Assembly: GCF_020379485.1 (NCBI RefSeq)
Contig: NC_063446.1
Location: 19,665,525 to 19,729,524 of the forward strand
DNA: 64,000 bases
Origin: Brassica napus
Lineage: Eukaryota > Streptophyta > Magnoliopsida > Brassicales > Brassicaceae
Direction of reading: 5' to 3'
Shown here: in pieces, positions 34,101-45,790 of the stretch
How positions within the stretch are numbered: the first letter of the stretch is position 1
Layout: every line of letters starts with the position of its first letter
The notes under the pieces: model-generated
Told to the model about the DNA's origin: nothing
What the model saw: only the letters and a program-made list of their open reading frames with translations
Databases searched by the model: none
Made by a program: the position numbers and the translations under genes

Positions 34101-34480
34101 CCTGTGTCGGAAGTAACCCAGACGGTGATACATTGGGAACTCTTAAACATAGGAGTAATCGAAACATTTTCCGCCCAACAGATCCATATTTTGCCTAGGC
34201 GGTGATGATCATACTTGGTAAGAAAATTCCATTGAGGAAGAGCAGGGTTGGGAATAGATACACTGTTTTCTTCTCAAACACGAGTTTCGACAAGACAACC
34301 AAAAGAGGGTTTAACAGATTGAATCCAAGAACGAAGAGCTGTTTCTTTGCGCATTTTGTTGAAGCCCCTTGTGTTCCATGCAAATAATGATATCATCACA
34401 TTAGTGTCTCCGTGAGGAGACATGATTTGTTTGCTTGTTCTTGGCACCCTTTGTTTGATCTTTTTTGTTCCCAACATTCA
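31165..34480 (-). pseudogene. LINE ORF2 relic: endonuclease, reverse transcriptase, zinc-binding RT tail
   Basis: Readable pieces in order: endonuclease start (MISLFAWNTRGFNK, 34404 region; VETRV), then WIVMGGFNETL and GVSDHTRCWV of the EEP fold. The RT follows with PGPEGFPAEFYRASW, KDYRPISCCNIIFKVISKIL, NQCAFVKGRLLLENVLLATE, LKLDISKAFDSVNW and FADDL (about 32285, in another frame). Next is the zf-RVT domain (PRFAFITWLAFQDRLSTGAK, CLLYGEPDETRDHLFFACPY), ending near ASSLQP stop. Several frame changes separate the blocks. A run of 16 C on the coding strand (33663-33678 plus) lies in the endonuclease part. Confidence 0.85.
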
Positions 34481-34859
34481 CATTTGGGTTACTTTTCTGA
34501 TTCTTCTTATTTTTTCCAAGCTTCTGTTTCTCCATTTGTTTCCTCTTCTCAAGAACTACCTTAGACTCCACTGACCTTTCCTCTTCAGAGCTGGAGCTCT
34601 CATCCTCTGCTTCCACCTCCCCTTCTTCAAGTTCAGTGCTAAGCAAATGGAATCGGGACGGCGAGCTAGTGCTGGGAAGGCGAGCTCTAAGGGATCGTCA
34701 ACCATGGCTTCTCATTATCATGGATCTCAATCTCTTTCTCTACCTTGTCTGAAACGCTATCGCGAGATGTCATTCCAGTACAGGGTTCCCAATATATATA
34801 TAATTTGAGACCTCATTAGCCACGACCGAACCTGCCTGTAAGTCATCAGTTCCAGTGCC

Positions 34860-35717
34860 CTAAGCAACCTGTTCTTTCTCCTTCGCAACTTCTTCTTTAT
34901 CTTTAATGCGCTTCTTCTTGGAACATGTTTTGTCTGTGTGTCCCCATTTCTGGCAATCAAGGCATCGTGGAGGCAGCCACGGATAACTCACGGAGATGGT
35001 TTTACCCGATCCCCTAACTTTGATACTTGCTGGTAGAGGTTCCTCTAGGTTCATAACCACTAGCAGGCGAGCAACGTCAAGCCGAACGCACCGTTCCGTA
35101 TTCAGGTGAAGCTTCACCGTGCGTCCAATAGTATCCCCAAAAAAAGTAAGACCATTTTGGGAGAATAGGTGATCCGGAACCCCCTGGCGATCTACCCATA
35201 GCGGGACAGCAGTGAGATCAGGTTGAGCAGACGCTGTTGCGGGGCTCCACTCGCGCACCACAATAGGTATATAATCAATGTGCCAGAAGGTTCTCTTCAG
35301 GACTCTCTCCTTGAGTTGTGGGTTATCAATACAGAATAGAACTGTTCGTGGACTGATGAACTGTGCATCGATCTTAGCAGGCTTGTCCGGGAAAGACCAG
35401 ATTCTGTTGACAATGGCATGAACTTTGCCGATATGGGGAGCATTCCCCATGAAGTTTCCAACAATATATGCAGACCACAATGGTTTAGAATCAGACAGTA
35501 GCTCCTCTGGTAGACCAACAGAAGCAACACCCCCTTTCAGATCAGCTACCAGGAAGTAACGGACAACATTTGAAAACTTTTCTTCCAGATCACGCGAACT
35601 TTGAGCAGCGACCTGAGAGTAGGACTTTGCAGGGGATTGGAAAAGGCCTGGATCTCCAGGTGGAGGTGAGAACCCCATACCTCCGATCCCCAGAGCCGTG
35701 GGGCGTACGGAAGACAA
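34860..35717 (-). CDS. LINE ORF1 (DUF4283 and zinc-knuckle nucleic-acid-binding protein)
   Basis: Open frame of up to 285 codons. The 35717 end would need a TTG start; the first in-frame ATG lies about 13 codons later at GMGFSPPPGDPG. It contains a DUF4283-like RNA-binding fold (VVRYFLVADLKGGVASVGLP, VHAIVNRIWSFP, RTVLFCIDNPQLKERVLKRT, WVDRQGVPDHLFS) followed by a C-x2-C-x4-H-x4-C knuckle CLDCQKWGHTDKTC and a Lys/Glu-rich tail. ORF1 proteins coat the LINE RNA. This part of the element is intact. Confidence 0.8.
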   Translation of the reverse strand: MSSVRPTALGIGGMGFSPPPGDPGLFQSPAKSYSQVAAQSSRDLEEKFSNVVRYFLVADLKGGVASVGLPEELLSDSKPLWSAYIVGNFMGNAPHIGKVHAIVNRIWSFPDKPAKIDAQFISPRTVLFCIDNPQLKERVLKRTFWHIDYIPIVVREWSPATASAQPDLTAVPLWVDRQGVPDHLFSQNGLTFFGDTIGRTVKLHLNTERCVRLDVARLLVVMNLEEPLPASIKVRGSGKTISVSYPWLPPRCLDCQKWGHTDKTCSKKKRIKDKEEVAKEKEQVA

Positions 35718-35801
35718 GGGCGTCTAGGGCTTCATCGCTCGGGCTTCGTCGCTCGGGCTTCGTCGCTTTCAAAAAAAAAAAAACATAACAATTTTTAACT
35801 A

Positions 35802-37587
35802 CTAGGGGTTGTCCGTGCTCGCGCGGAATATTATTTACTGTTGTTAAATATGATATTTTTGGATGATGCAATTATGTGGTCAATATTTATTTGTGAAGAG
35901 CATGATTTAGTATTTTATTATGTTATGTAGTATTAGGTTATAAGTTAATATAATATATGTTTGTCTTTTCAATAATGTGTTGTTGTGTGTATAATAGTAT
36001 TTGTTAGTGGTGAATTGAGCTTCTAATATAAAGCATATTGAATTTCAATAACTTTGCATTCAAACATTTGTTGATTCTAACATTAACGGTTTCATCGTCA
36101 AATTTTTATTTCATATCTTCACATTTTTTAACATTATTCATTTTTTTAATAACATTGAACATTATTCTCCTAAGATATTTTTTCCGTCTCCGCATATTTT
36201 GACTTGAGCCGTCACCATCTCTTGATTTTGTTGACATTTCCGGTGTGCGGTGTTTCTTGCCATCACCGGAGAAAGACTCACATTTGTTTCTCTTGCTTTT
36301 CCTCGTCTTATTCTCTTGTGAGATTATCTGATATTTGTTGTAGATCAGGCTTATGAGTTCCTAGTTGTGCGGTTGTTTCTCATGATGTTGTCCACTGTTC
36401 TGGTCAATATTTGTCCTCTTCTTCCTTGTATTTGGCTAATGTTAGGAACTATATCTCTTTGGGTTGGGTCAGAATTTAGCTGTCTTTAATGTTGTGTTCC
36501 TCGTAGTTGGCCTGCCGTTGATAGTCCCTGCTCATCTTGGTTTTCAAGATCTAATTTTTGGTGATCTGACTTTTATGTTCTCTTCATAGCTCGAGGATGG
36601 CTTCACAGTTTGCTGATTTTGTGTAGTCTCCTTTTCTATCTTTGTTCTCTCATCTCGTTGCACTTTTCATCGCTGGTTGCGTCTCTGGTGGCTCTCCATT
36701 TTTCCATGTTTGGCACTTCTGGTTTGGATATTGTTTTCTTTCGTGTATGTTTTGTGGGCTTGGAAAATTATATCTTGTCTCAAACTTGAGTTCTTGTTTC
36801 TCTGTGGTTGGCTTCCATTCTCCCTTCCTTAGGTTGTTTTTCTTCTTCTCCTATTTTCCTTGGTATAGGTGTGTGGAGTTAGTCTTTTGGAGTTTTGGTC
36901 TCTTCTATTCAAAGCTTTGTGGTTCTTCATTGGCATGTGTTCATTGTATGTGGTTGTTTTGTTTGTGAGGTGCTGCTTACCTCTTAGCTGGTAGTTGTCC
37001 TTTAGGCATGTGTTTTCCTGATTCTTGGTGACTTTGGTCTTCTCGTGATTATTTTTCCTTTGATCCGCTTTTTTGGTGTTTTGGATTGGTGTTTGATCGC
37101 GTTCATTTGTATTCCAGACCTTTATTGAGTTAGTGTTAATATAATATTTTACTTTTTCTTTGTGATTGTGGAGATTTAGGTTTAGATTATGTGTCATACT
37201 CTAGTTTTTTAGTTTAGTTATTTTATGATTTTTAATAGTAAAATAAATTCATAATTTATAAATAAAATAATAGAAAATAGTAAAAACTAATAAAAAAGTT
37301 TATGTTAGTTTTTAGTTGTGAATAAATAAAACATTTAAAATATATTTATATTTTTTTTATTCATCTTCAATTTTATTGATCAATAAAATAGATTATAAAA
37401 CTTCATATAATAATGGTTAGTGTGAAAAAAGATTATAGTACACAATTAGAAAGTATTAAACCAAATTGTAAAAGTGTAAAAGAAGAAAGACCTAAAATGT
37501 AAAAACAAAAATATATGGGGACACATGTCATCAAATCTCCATACCACTTGTCATAAGAAGAGAAAAAACTAACTTTATATATATAGA
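35802..37587 (-). mobile_element. Non-autonomous Helitron
   Basis: On the minus strand the element starts TCTATATATATAAAGTTAGT (at 37587) and ends ccgcgcgagcacgg...ccCTAG (at 35802). That is a TC 5' end, a GC-rich subterminal hairpin and a CTRR-type 3' end. Flanking bases are A on the 5' side and T on the 3' side, the A|T target Helitrons use. The 1.8-kb interior has no Rep/helicase coding and no convincing ORF. Plus-strand 36230-37190 is unusually T/G-rich. Confidence 0.85.
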
Positions 37588-38062
37588 TTTCTAGTTCCGA
37601 GCATCATTTTTATTGGATGAATTCATGTAGATAATAGATCATTTATCATTGTTCCACCATCTTTGCCCAAAAAAAAAATCATTGGTCTACCATAAGTTAG
37701 TTAAAAGGAATTATGTAAATGCCACGAAGTTTGTGATTATATAATATATAAAAGTACCACATATGTGTTTTAATTCAACTACCTTCCAAAGATAGTTTTA
37801 CAAAGTGATAATTATTAATTACTGCTTACTCATATCTCCTTGCACACGCTGCATGTATGCATGTAAATTCATATCACATCATTTGTATTCATGGTCTCTC
37901 GCAGCCTTCTGTTCTCTTCCCACTATATAAACACCACCCATCGACCAACCTTCTTCTCTAACTCCTGGCTAAAATGGTTTCTCAAATCACTTAATTAAAC
38001 TCGTTTTCGTAGTTTCCTTCTTCTACACCACCATCATCTTTGTCTTTAGTTACAATCGAAAT
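37588..38062. promoter_or_regulatory. Upstream region of the SWEET gene
   Basis: AT-rich. A candidate TATA box cactatataaac lies at about 37921, with a probable leader to the ATG at 38063. Confidence 0.5.
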
Positions 38063-39803
38063 ATGGTGTCTGCACAATCGAACCTTATTCGAAATATTGT
38101 GGCAATAATAGGTTAATATTTCTTATTATTCACATCTACATTTTTTTTAAACAAATTTCTTTTTTAATATAGTGTGTTCTTTTCACTTCATATGATCAAA
38201 TTTCAGGGAATGGCATCGCTCTATGTTTGTTCTTATCGCCAACGTAAGTTTTCTTTGTATTATTTAAATAAATTGTCTGAAACAATGAAACTACATGCAC
38301 GGAGGGAGATTCGTATCCATTTATATAACTGATTTTCTTAATGAAAAGAAATTTGTTTCGTCTTATTCAAGATATGGTTTCTCTTGAAAGATCTGAGTTT
38401 CTTTTTGCTTTCATCACTTTGAACTTTTATCTTGTGTAATCACAGTAATAATTAAGTTGATACTTTTCTCACAATACAATGTTTTTGTTAATAATTTAAT
38501 AAAAATTAAGAAAGACTACTTATTAGATTTCCTTCAAAACGATATAAACACGTTGTAAGGTAACATTGTAGAATAAACTATTGTTGCTCTTTAAAAAACT
38601 GTAGAATAAGAAAAAATTGTTGCAAAACGTAAATAAGAGTTTAAAAAAATTATTAGCTTTAATTAAAATACTTTATGTTTCATTTTCATTCAGGCCAACA
38701 TTCATACAGATTGTGAAAAAGAAGTCAACAGAAGAATATTCACCAGTACCGTATTTGGCGACTCTCATAAACTGCCTCGTTTGGGTTCTGTATGGGCTCC
38801 CTATGGTACATCCGCACAACACACCGGTCCTTACAATCAACTGCACAGGGATCATAATCGAAGTTGTGTTCATTACCATTTTTTTCGTTTACTGCGGCCG
38901 TCAAAAACAGCGTTTGGTAATAGCCGCTGTTTTAGCGGGTGAAACCGTTTTCGTGGCTGTTCTCACAGTGTTGGTCTTCACTCTACAACACACTACAAAA
39001 GAACGTTCGTTGAGCGTTGGAATCATTTGTTGCGTTTTCAACGTGATGATGTATGCTTCTCCATTATCTGTCATGGTATGTTTTGAGGATTAAAGTTATT
39101 GTTTTCTTGTTAATTATTTCCCCATTTTTATGGTTCTATCTTTAGTGGTGCATTAATGGTATTGTATATTTTATAGAAATATATTTTGGCTAAGTACATA
39201 AAACTTGCAACTAAATTTTTGATTTTGTTGGAAAAATAATTACATGAAAATATGAAGAAAATGGTAATAAAAACAAAAAGCGTGGAGTTCATGCCGTTTT
39301 GGCTGTCGCTAGCTGCGTTTCTAAACGCAGGCGTTTGGACGGTTTATGCACTCATACAATTCGATCCATTCATCGCTGTGAGTTTTTTCATTAACTCTTT
39401 GTTCATCAAACTTTCATGATTTACCTATTTAACATGTTGACAAAAAAAAACTAGATTTAACATTTATGTGTGCATCTATATTTCGTAACTAGATTTACCT
39501 ACATAACTAGATTTAATTATGCAAAAAAATCTATATAGCCGAATGAAAGTTGTATAATTGTTTGTTTTTTGTGCCAACAATTGTTGATATTTTGTGATAC
39601 TAGATTTAATCTATATACTAGATTTGACTATGATAAAGTAAAATAAATGAAAAGTTGTATGTTGATTTTTTAATAGAGAAAACGAGTGTTTTATCATTGT
39701 TTTTCATAATAACATTATTTTTTATCTTTTTCAGATACCAAATGGAATTGGGTGTGTATTTGGACTGGCCCAATTAATATTGTACGCTGCTTACTATAAA
39801 TAA
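38063..39803 (+). CDS. SWEET7: SWEET7-like sugar transporter with shortened C-terminal tail
   Basis: Five exons with GT-AG junctions: 38063-38111, 38207-38243, 38694-39075, 39258-39377 and 39735-39803, giving 218 aa. Two MtN3/saliva triple-helix bundles are present, with [20 protein letters not shown] in the first and [40 protein letters not shown] and [20 protein letters not shown] in the second. Family members are bidirectional sugar uniporters at membranes; clade II (SWEET4-8) mainly moves hexoses. All seven membrane helices are kept, but translation stops at TAA 39801 right after helix 7. Related proteins continue for about 40 cytosolic residues, and a tail-like sequence (IMAER) is readable just downstream in another frame. 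A loss of a few bases probably removed the tail. Confidence 0.87.
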
Positions 39804-40679
39804 TGGCGGAAAGAAATATCAAGTGCGTTCGTTCGTATTCTATTCAGAAACCCACAAATTTCAATCAACGGCTTAGCGGCGTTTGATTTGATCTTCTCAC
39901 ACTATTTACCGTCCGATTATCAGCCTTTTCATTTAAGTGAAAACTTCGTCACACTTTTTGCAATCTTCGTTTATGAATTCCAGTGTCTGTTATTTTAGGA
40001 GCAATGTACTCTTTTCAAAGTACTGGGTGTTATGTTATAAGTTATAAGATTATGTGCGCTCAAATAATAATCTATCACCTTGACACCTTCATCATTCATA
40101 ATATGCTGCCTAGGGTTTTAGGGACTTCAGGTGAACTTTAAGAATTACAAAGAATTAAAACAAAAATTTCTATATTCTTAAAAATGTATCATATGAAATG
40201 TAAGGAGTAAAGGCTTCGGTTCAAACCTAAGTGATTCATCACCTTCCATCTCCAAGTTATAAGTAGTCTAATTCATAAGAAACTAACTCATCCCACCAAA
40301 TTCGCAGTGTGCTATGTGTCTATTGCATGAAAGTTGTCGTGGAAAAAAATCTGTAAGTTTCCTCGTTTTATTACTCAATTTCTCAAGACAATTAGTTAAC
40401 TGATTATGAAGCTAAATATAAAATAAAGCAAGAATAAAGATATAGCAAATTAGAGCGAGTCTTTAGCATGTCCTACGAGTGCGCTTGGCCTTAATAACCA
40501 ACAAATCTCTTCTACAAATTCCAAATTTTCAACAACACAAAAACAAACTTTACAAACAGTTTTTAGAAGAAACTTCTTTGAGAGATACAAGTCACTTATA
40601 AAGAAAGACATTATATAAACTCTTTCTCAGAAAAGAGAGACGCCATATATATAGAGAAATAATTTATTTAAAAAGGGAA
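39804..40679. other. Spacer between SWEET and small TM protein genes
   Basis: The SWEET 3' UTR (with the out-of-frame remnant of its tail to about 39870) is followed by AT-rich DNA. The last 100 bp before 40680 are A-rich leader. No additional gene seen. Confidence 0.5.
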
Positions 40680-40907
40680 ATGGCGGGACCTGACCAAGCA
40701 GCGAAGCAGTCAAGTGAAGTTTTGTGCCAGCGACGATCGTTAGGGATATGTCCTGTGAGAGCAGCAGCGGTTGGATTTGTGATAATTGGTGGACTTGGCT
40801 ACATGGTTTTGTACAGTAAAAAGAAGCCAGAAGCTTCAGCAGGTGACGTTGCTAAAGTTATATCAGGTGTTGCTGGTACTCCTGAGAATACTCATCCTCG
40901 CAATTAA
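40680..40907 (+). CDS. Small one-TM protein of unknown function (75 aa)
   Basis: Single exon with ATG in a good plant context (gaaATGGcg) and stop TAA at 40905. Residues 1-26 are hydrophilic with two cysteines (LCQRRSLGICPVR). Residues about 28-46 form one membrane segment (AAAVGFVIIGGLGYMVLYS), followed by a basic stop-transfer KKK and a short tail. It resembles a small uncharacterised plant protein next to SWEET7 in Arabidopsis (At4g10860-like, recall). Function not known. Confidence 0.72.
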   Translation: MAGPDQAAKQSSEVLCQRRSLGICPVRAAAVGFVIIGGLGYMVLYSKKKPEASAGDVAKVISGVAGTPENTHPRN

Positions 40908-41538
40908 CCATTTTGTTATATTTTTTGTCCCTCGATACACTGAATAAATGCAAAATCAAGATTCATATTCTGAAAACTAAATTTCAAGAACGTTATCAAC
41001 AATAAAAGATTCACCCTTTCTCAACAACTTCAGCATCAGTTTCAATACAAAAGTTCCTATAAAGCCCCGACCCTCCATGGCTAATGGACCACCCACGTCT
41101 GCTCTCTCCGCTACAAGAAAACACATGCTTAACGAGGAAGTTTAACGAGAAAAAACAATCCTCATAAATTTACGACGATTTTACGAGAAACTTACGTGGA
41201 AAACTAATGTCATCATTATTTCCTCGTAAAGTAACGACAAAAGCGTTTCGTCGTAAAGTGGATGTAATTTGACGAGTATTTTACGAGGAAATACTATTTC
41301 CTCGTAAATACGACGTAAACTTTGCGTGTTATTTACGAGGAAATCATTTACGTATATTTAGCGAGGAAATTTTGAATCCACCAACTTTGTAGGTGTTACA
41401 CGTTTTTTTTTCACCTAATTAATTTTCATCGTAAATTCATAGGAAAATTACAACTACCAGATTCGAAATTTCCTATAAATATGGATGTTTGACAATCATT
41501 TTAAACACACCAACAACAAAAAACGTGAAAGAAAAAAA

Positions 41539-44500
41539 ATGGCTGGCTCCGGGACTATTTACGAGTTGCGGAAGTGGATGTATATGCATAGAGATGCTAA
41601 CGGGAGAGTGACGAAAGAATACCTTGCGGGTCTGGAGACGTTTATGCATCAAGCAGATTCAACACCGCTCGCCCAAGAAAGTGGTAAGATGTTTTGTCCT
41701 TGTCGGAAATGCAACAATTCGAAACTGGCAAACCGTGAAAATGTTTGGAAGCATTTAATAAATAGAGGTTTCACGCCAAATTACTATATATGGTTTCAAC
41801 ATGGAGAAGGTTTTAATTATGATCAGAACGAAGCTAGTAGTAGTAATAGCAATTTTCAGGAAAAAGAACTGGTTGATCATCATTTGCATAATGAACATAG
41901 TTACCTTCAGGAGGAGATGGTAGATTTTGATAGGGTTCATGATATGGTAGCTGATGCATTCGTAGCTCATGATGAAGATGAAAAACCTAATATAGATGCA
42001 AAAAAGTTTTACGAAATGTTAAACGCGGCGAATCAACCACTTTACAGTGGTTGTTGAGAAGGTATCTCTAAATTGTCGTTAGCTGCTAGAATGATGAATA
42101 TTAAAACTGATCACAATCTACCTGAAAGTTGCATGAACGAATGGGTGGACTTGTTTAAAGAGTATTTGCCGGAAGACAATGTGTCTGCTGATTCTTATTA
42201 TGAGATTCAGAAACTGGTTTATAGTCTTGGGTTACCTTCGGAGATGATAGATGTTTGCATCGACAACTGCATGATCTATTGGGGAGATGATGAGAAGCTA
42301 GAAGAATGTCGATTCTGTAAGAAGCCACGATTCAAGCCGCAAGGATGGGGACGTAATAGGGTACCGTACCAAAGGATGTGGTACCTACCAATTACAGACA
42401 GATTGAAAAGATTGTATCAATCAGAGCAGACTGCTGGAAAGATGAGATGGCATGCCGAGCATACTCAGACAGATGGTGAGATGACTCATCCATCAGATGC
42501 AAGAGCCTGGAAACATTTCAACAAAGTACATCCAGATTTCGCTAACAATAGCCGGAATGTGTATCTCGGACTATGCACAGATGGATTTAGTCCGTTCGGA
42601 ATGCAGGGAGACAATATTAATTGTGGCTAGTCTTTCTTACACCATACAACCTGCCACCGGAGATGTGCATGCAACGAGAGTTGCTATTCTTGACCATATT
42701 AATACCTGGTCCGAACCATCCAAAAAGGTCCCTGGATGTTTTCCTACAACCACTGATAAAAGAGTTGAAGGATTTGTGGTCAACAGGGGTGAGGACGTAT
42801 GACTGTTCAACAAAGACGAATTTTACGATGCGAGCGATGCTTTTGTGGACCATAAGTGATTTTCCTGCCTATGGGATGTTGTCTGGATGGACTACACATG
42901 GGAGATTAGCTTGTCCATATTGTAATGAAACGACAGATGCGTTTCAACTGAATAATGGTAGGAAGACAAGTTGGTTTGATTGTCACCGTCGATTTCTTCC
43001 CAATGGCCATCCTTACCGAAGAAACAAGAATTTGTTTAGGCACAAAAGGGTTGTGAGAGACACTCCTCCTCCATATCTAACTGGAGAACAAATTGAAGCG
43101 CAAATCGACTACTACGGAGCTAACGAAACAGTTCGTTGGGGTGGTAATTGGCATGTCCCTCGTAATATGCCTGATTCTTACGGTGTTCATCACAACTGGC
43201 ATAAGAAGAGTATATTTTGGGAGTTGCCATATTGGAAGGATCTTCTTTTGCGCCACAACCTCGATGTGATGCATATAGAGAATAATTTCTTTGAGAACAT
43301 CATGAATACAATATTGAATGTCCCAGGGAAGACAAAAGACAACATAAAATCGAGGTTGGACTTGCCGGATATTTGCTCAAGAAGCGAGTTACATATTAAA
43401 AGCAATGGACAAGTTCCCATTCCGATATTCAGATTATCTTCAAAAAAAAGGTCTGTGTTGTTCAATTGGGTGGCATCAGAAGTGAAGTTCCCCGATGGGT
43501 ATGTTTCGAATCTCTCTAGATGTGTTGAAAAGGGTCAAAAGTTCTCCGAGATGAAGAGTCATGATTGTCATGTCTTTATGCAACGACTACTGCCCTTTGC
43601 ATTTGCGGAGCTACTTCCAACAAACGTACATGAAGCACTTGCAGGTACGTAGTGTATTATATCACAATAATTTTATAACGGTCTAATTTGCAAAATAATA
43701 TATGATTAACAATGTGTTTAATTTTTTTTGGAATATAAAAGGCATTGGAGCATTTTTCAGGGATCTGAGCACACGCACTCTTAAAGAAGAAGTTGTGGAA
43801 CAGCTTCAGGAGAACATTCCCATCTTATTGTGCAACTTGGAGAAGATATTTCCTCCCGGATTTTTTGACGTCATAGAGCATCTAGCTGTCCACCTCCCAT
43901 ATGAGGCATTACTTCGTGGACCTGTACATTACGGATGGATGTATCAGTATGAGCGAGCCATAAAATATTTGAAGGGAAAAGCAAAGAACCTCGCCAAAGT
44001 TGAAGGTTTTATAATTGCTGGAAGTTTGACGGAAGAAGTTTCTCACTTCACATCGTACTACTTTGCGTCAAAAGTACGTACCCGGAGAAGAGCTCCAAGA
44101 AGATATGATCATGGTGGTGTTGCGCCAACATATGCAGTTGCTGGTGTTCCAGACATCTTTAGCCAGATTGGGCGACTCGGTGGGAAGTCTAAAGAGGTTT
44201 GGTGGTCGAGTGAACAAGACGCTCATAGTACACACACCTATATTCTACTCAATTGCGAGGATCCATTGATGCGTTATTTTGAAAGGTAACATATATTGAC
44301 ACTTCGAAACACATATAAGTATAATTAATTATATAATTGCGAGAGATTCATTCCTATAAAATGTGATTTTACAGAGCCTATTTGTTTCTCAAGTCGAAGA
44401 AACATTTCCTTGTATATCCACAAGTGACGTAGACAAAAAGAAAGATCAACACTTCATTAAGTGGTTGCGGAATCAGGTATTAACTCAAACTCTTTTTTCA

Positions 44501-45220
44501 TACATGATCTGTATTTCATTAACATTCTCTTTATTTTTGCAGGTTGATTATGACAACGACGATGCAAATTATCCTAAGTGGTTTCACGAAGTAATTCAAT
44601 CTCCACTTGTAAAGGTCACCACATCACAGATGTATTTCACACGAGACTATACTTTTCATACATATGAGTATGGTAAACAGCGGGCGACCAGTAACTATGG
44701 AATATGTGTGAAAGGGGAAATAGATTTCTACGGGATCTTGACGGAGATTATTAAAGTCGAATTTTCAGGGATACTGAAGCTGAAATGCGTCCTCTTAAAA
44801 TGTGAATGGTTCGACCCTGTCGTCAACAAAGGTGTTCGGTCTAACAAATTCGGTGTTGTTGATGTCAACGGTGGACGAAGGTACAACAAATTCGAGCCTT
44901 TCATCTTAGCTTCACAAGCAGACCAAGTTAGTTTCCATCCATACCCTCGGATGAGAGATTCAGGTATAAATTGGTTAGCAGTGATCAAAGTTACACCTCG
45001 AGGACGAATCATCAGTGGAGAAGAACCACCATTGCAAGAAGAACAGATAAATGAAGTCGAGGAACCTGAACAAGAAATTGATGACATCCTTCTCATTGAT
45101 CCGCATAATCATGAGTACGAAGATCTTACCGATGATGCCACAGACAAAGCTGTTGAAGACGAGTTTAATGAAAATGATGATGTTTCTAGTGATGACGAGA
45201 ATGTCGATGTATCCGATTGA
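41539..45220 (+). pseudogene. TNP2-type CACTA transposase, decayed
   Basis: ATG 41539 begins MAGSGTIYELRKWMYMHRDA. The N-terminal transposase-associated zinc domain follows (CPCRKCNNSKLANRENVWKH). Next come Transposase_21 (RFCKKPRFKPQGWGR, YLGLCTDGFSPFGMQG, LTPYNLPPEMCMQRELLFLT, PAYGMLSGWTTHGRLACPYC, HNLDVMHIENNFFEN), DUF4218 (SHDCHVFMQRLLPFAFAELL, GAFFRDLSTRTLKEE) and DUF4216 (EIDFYGILTEIIKVEF, LKCVLLKCEWFDP). Lesions: a TGA at 42055-42057 where a CGA arginine codon is expected, and a frame change plus stop near 42612-42632. Introns are placed at 43645-43740, 44286-44373 and 44477-44543. The acidic tail ends at 45220. Confidence 0.88.
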
Positions 45221-45411
45221 TGTATTTGATTTTGTGCAGTGTGTTTTATGAATAAGATGTGGAAGTTTGTTTTATGAATAAGGTAATGTGGGGTTTGTTT
45301 TATGAATAAGGTAAAGTGGGAGTTTGTTTTATGAATAAGCAAATGTGGGAATTGTAGTTTGGAATGGAAATAAAGATGGGGTTTGGAATATATGAAGTAG
45401 AAAATAAGGAA

Positions 45412-45548
45412 TATGGGGTTTAAGATTTGGGGTTTGGGGTTTCGGATTTGGGGTTTGGGGTTTCGGATTTGGGGTTTGGGGTTTGGGGTTTGGGGTTTCG
45501 GATTTGGGGTTTGGGGTTTGGGGTTTGGGGTTTAGGGTTTCGGATTTT
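45412..45548. repeat. Telomere-like ggggttt / tttaggg repeat tract
   Basis: About 135 bp of ggggtttggggtttcggatt units with occasional tttagggttt, a degenerate relative of the plant telomere unit. It lies downstream of the TNP2-type gene inside the CACTA element. It creates a spurious Pro/Lys/Asn repeat frame on the minus strand. Confidence 0.85.
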
Positions 45549-45559
45549 AGGGATTTAAA

Positions 45560-45790
45560 CATATTACTTGATAATTCCACGTAAGCAGAAATCGTCATAA
45601 ACACCACGTAAAAGGATTTAAACAAAACACTCGTTAATTCCACGTAAGCAGAAATCGTCGTAAACACCACGTAAAAGGATTTAAACAAAACACTCGTTAA
45701 TTCCACGTAAGCAGAAATCGTCTTAAACACCACGTACATAGAAATCGTCGTAAACACCACGTAAGCAGAAATCATCGTAAATACCTCGTA
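45560..45790. repeat. ~70-bp tandem repeats inside the CACTA element
   Basis: Units sharing ttaattccacgtaagcagaa, then atcgtcgtaaacaccacgta and aaaggatttaaacaaaacac, repeat three to four times with a decayed last copy. The motif acgtaa/cgtcgtaa is the same short word found in the subterminal arrays. Confidence 0.75.

Larger units (their letters stand above)
31046..35792 (-). mobile_element. LINE (L1-type non-LTR retrotransposon) with target-site duplication
   Basis: On the minus strand: 5' leader with tandem cgacgaagcccgag repeats, ORF1 (35717-34860), ORF2 relic (about 34480-31165), a short 3' UTR and a poly-A tail (T run 31046-31052 on the plus strand). A direct repeat TTTTAACTA flanks it at 31036-31044 and 35793-35801, as expected for target-primed reverse transcription. 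The length (4.75 kb) suggests a near full-length copy. ORF2 has several frame breaks, so it is no longer autonomous. Confidence 0.85.

Noticed and set aside
36642..36968. 108-codon hydrophobic frame inside the Helitron
   Set aside because: Composition follows the T/G-rich DNA; no start context, domain or splice support.
45329..45775. Minus-strand frame with PKPQTPN repeats
   Set aside because: A translation of the telomere-like tract; nothing suggests expression.
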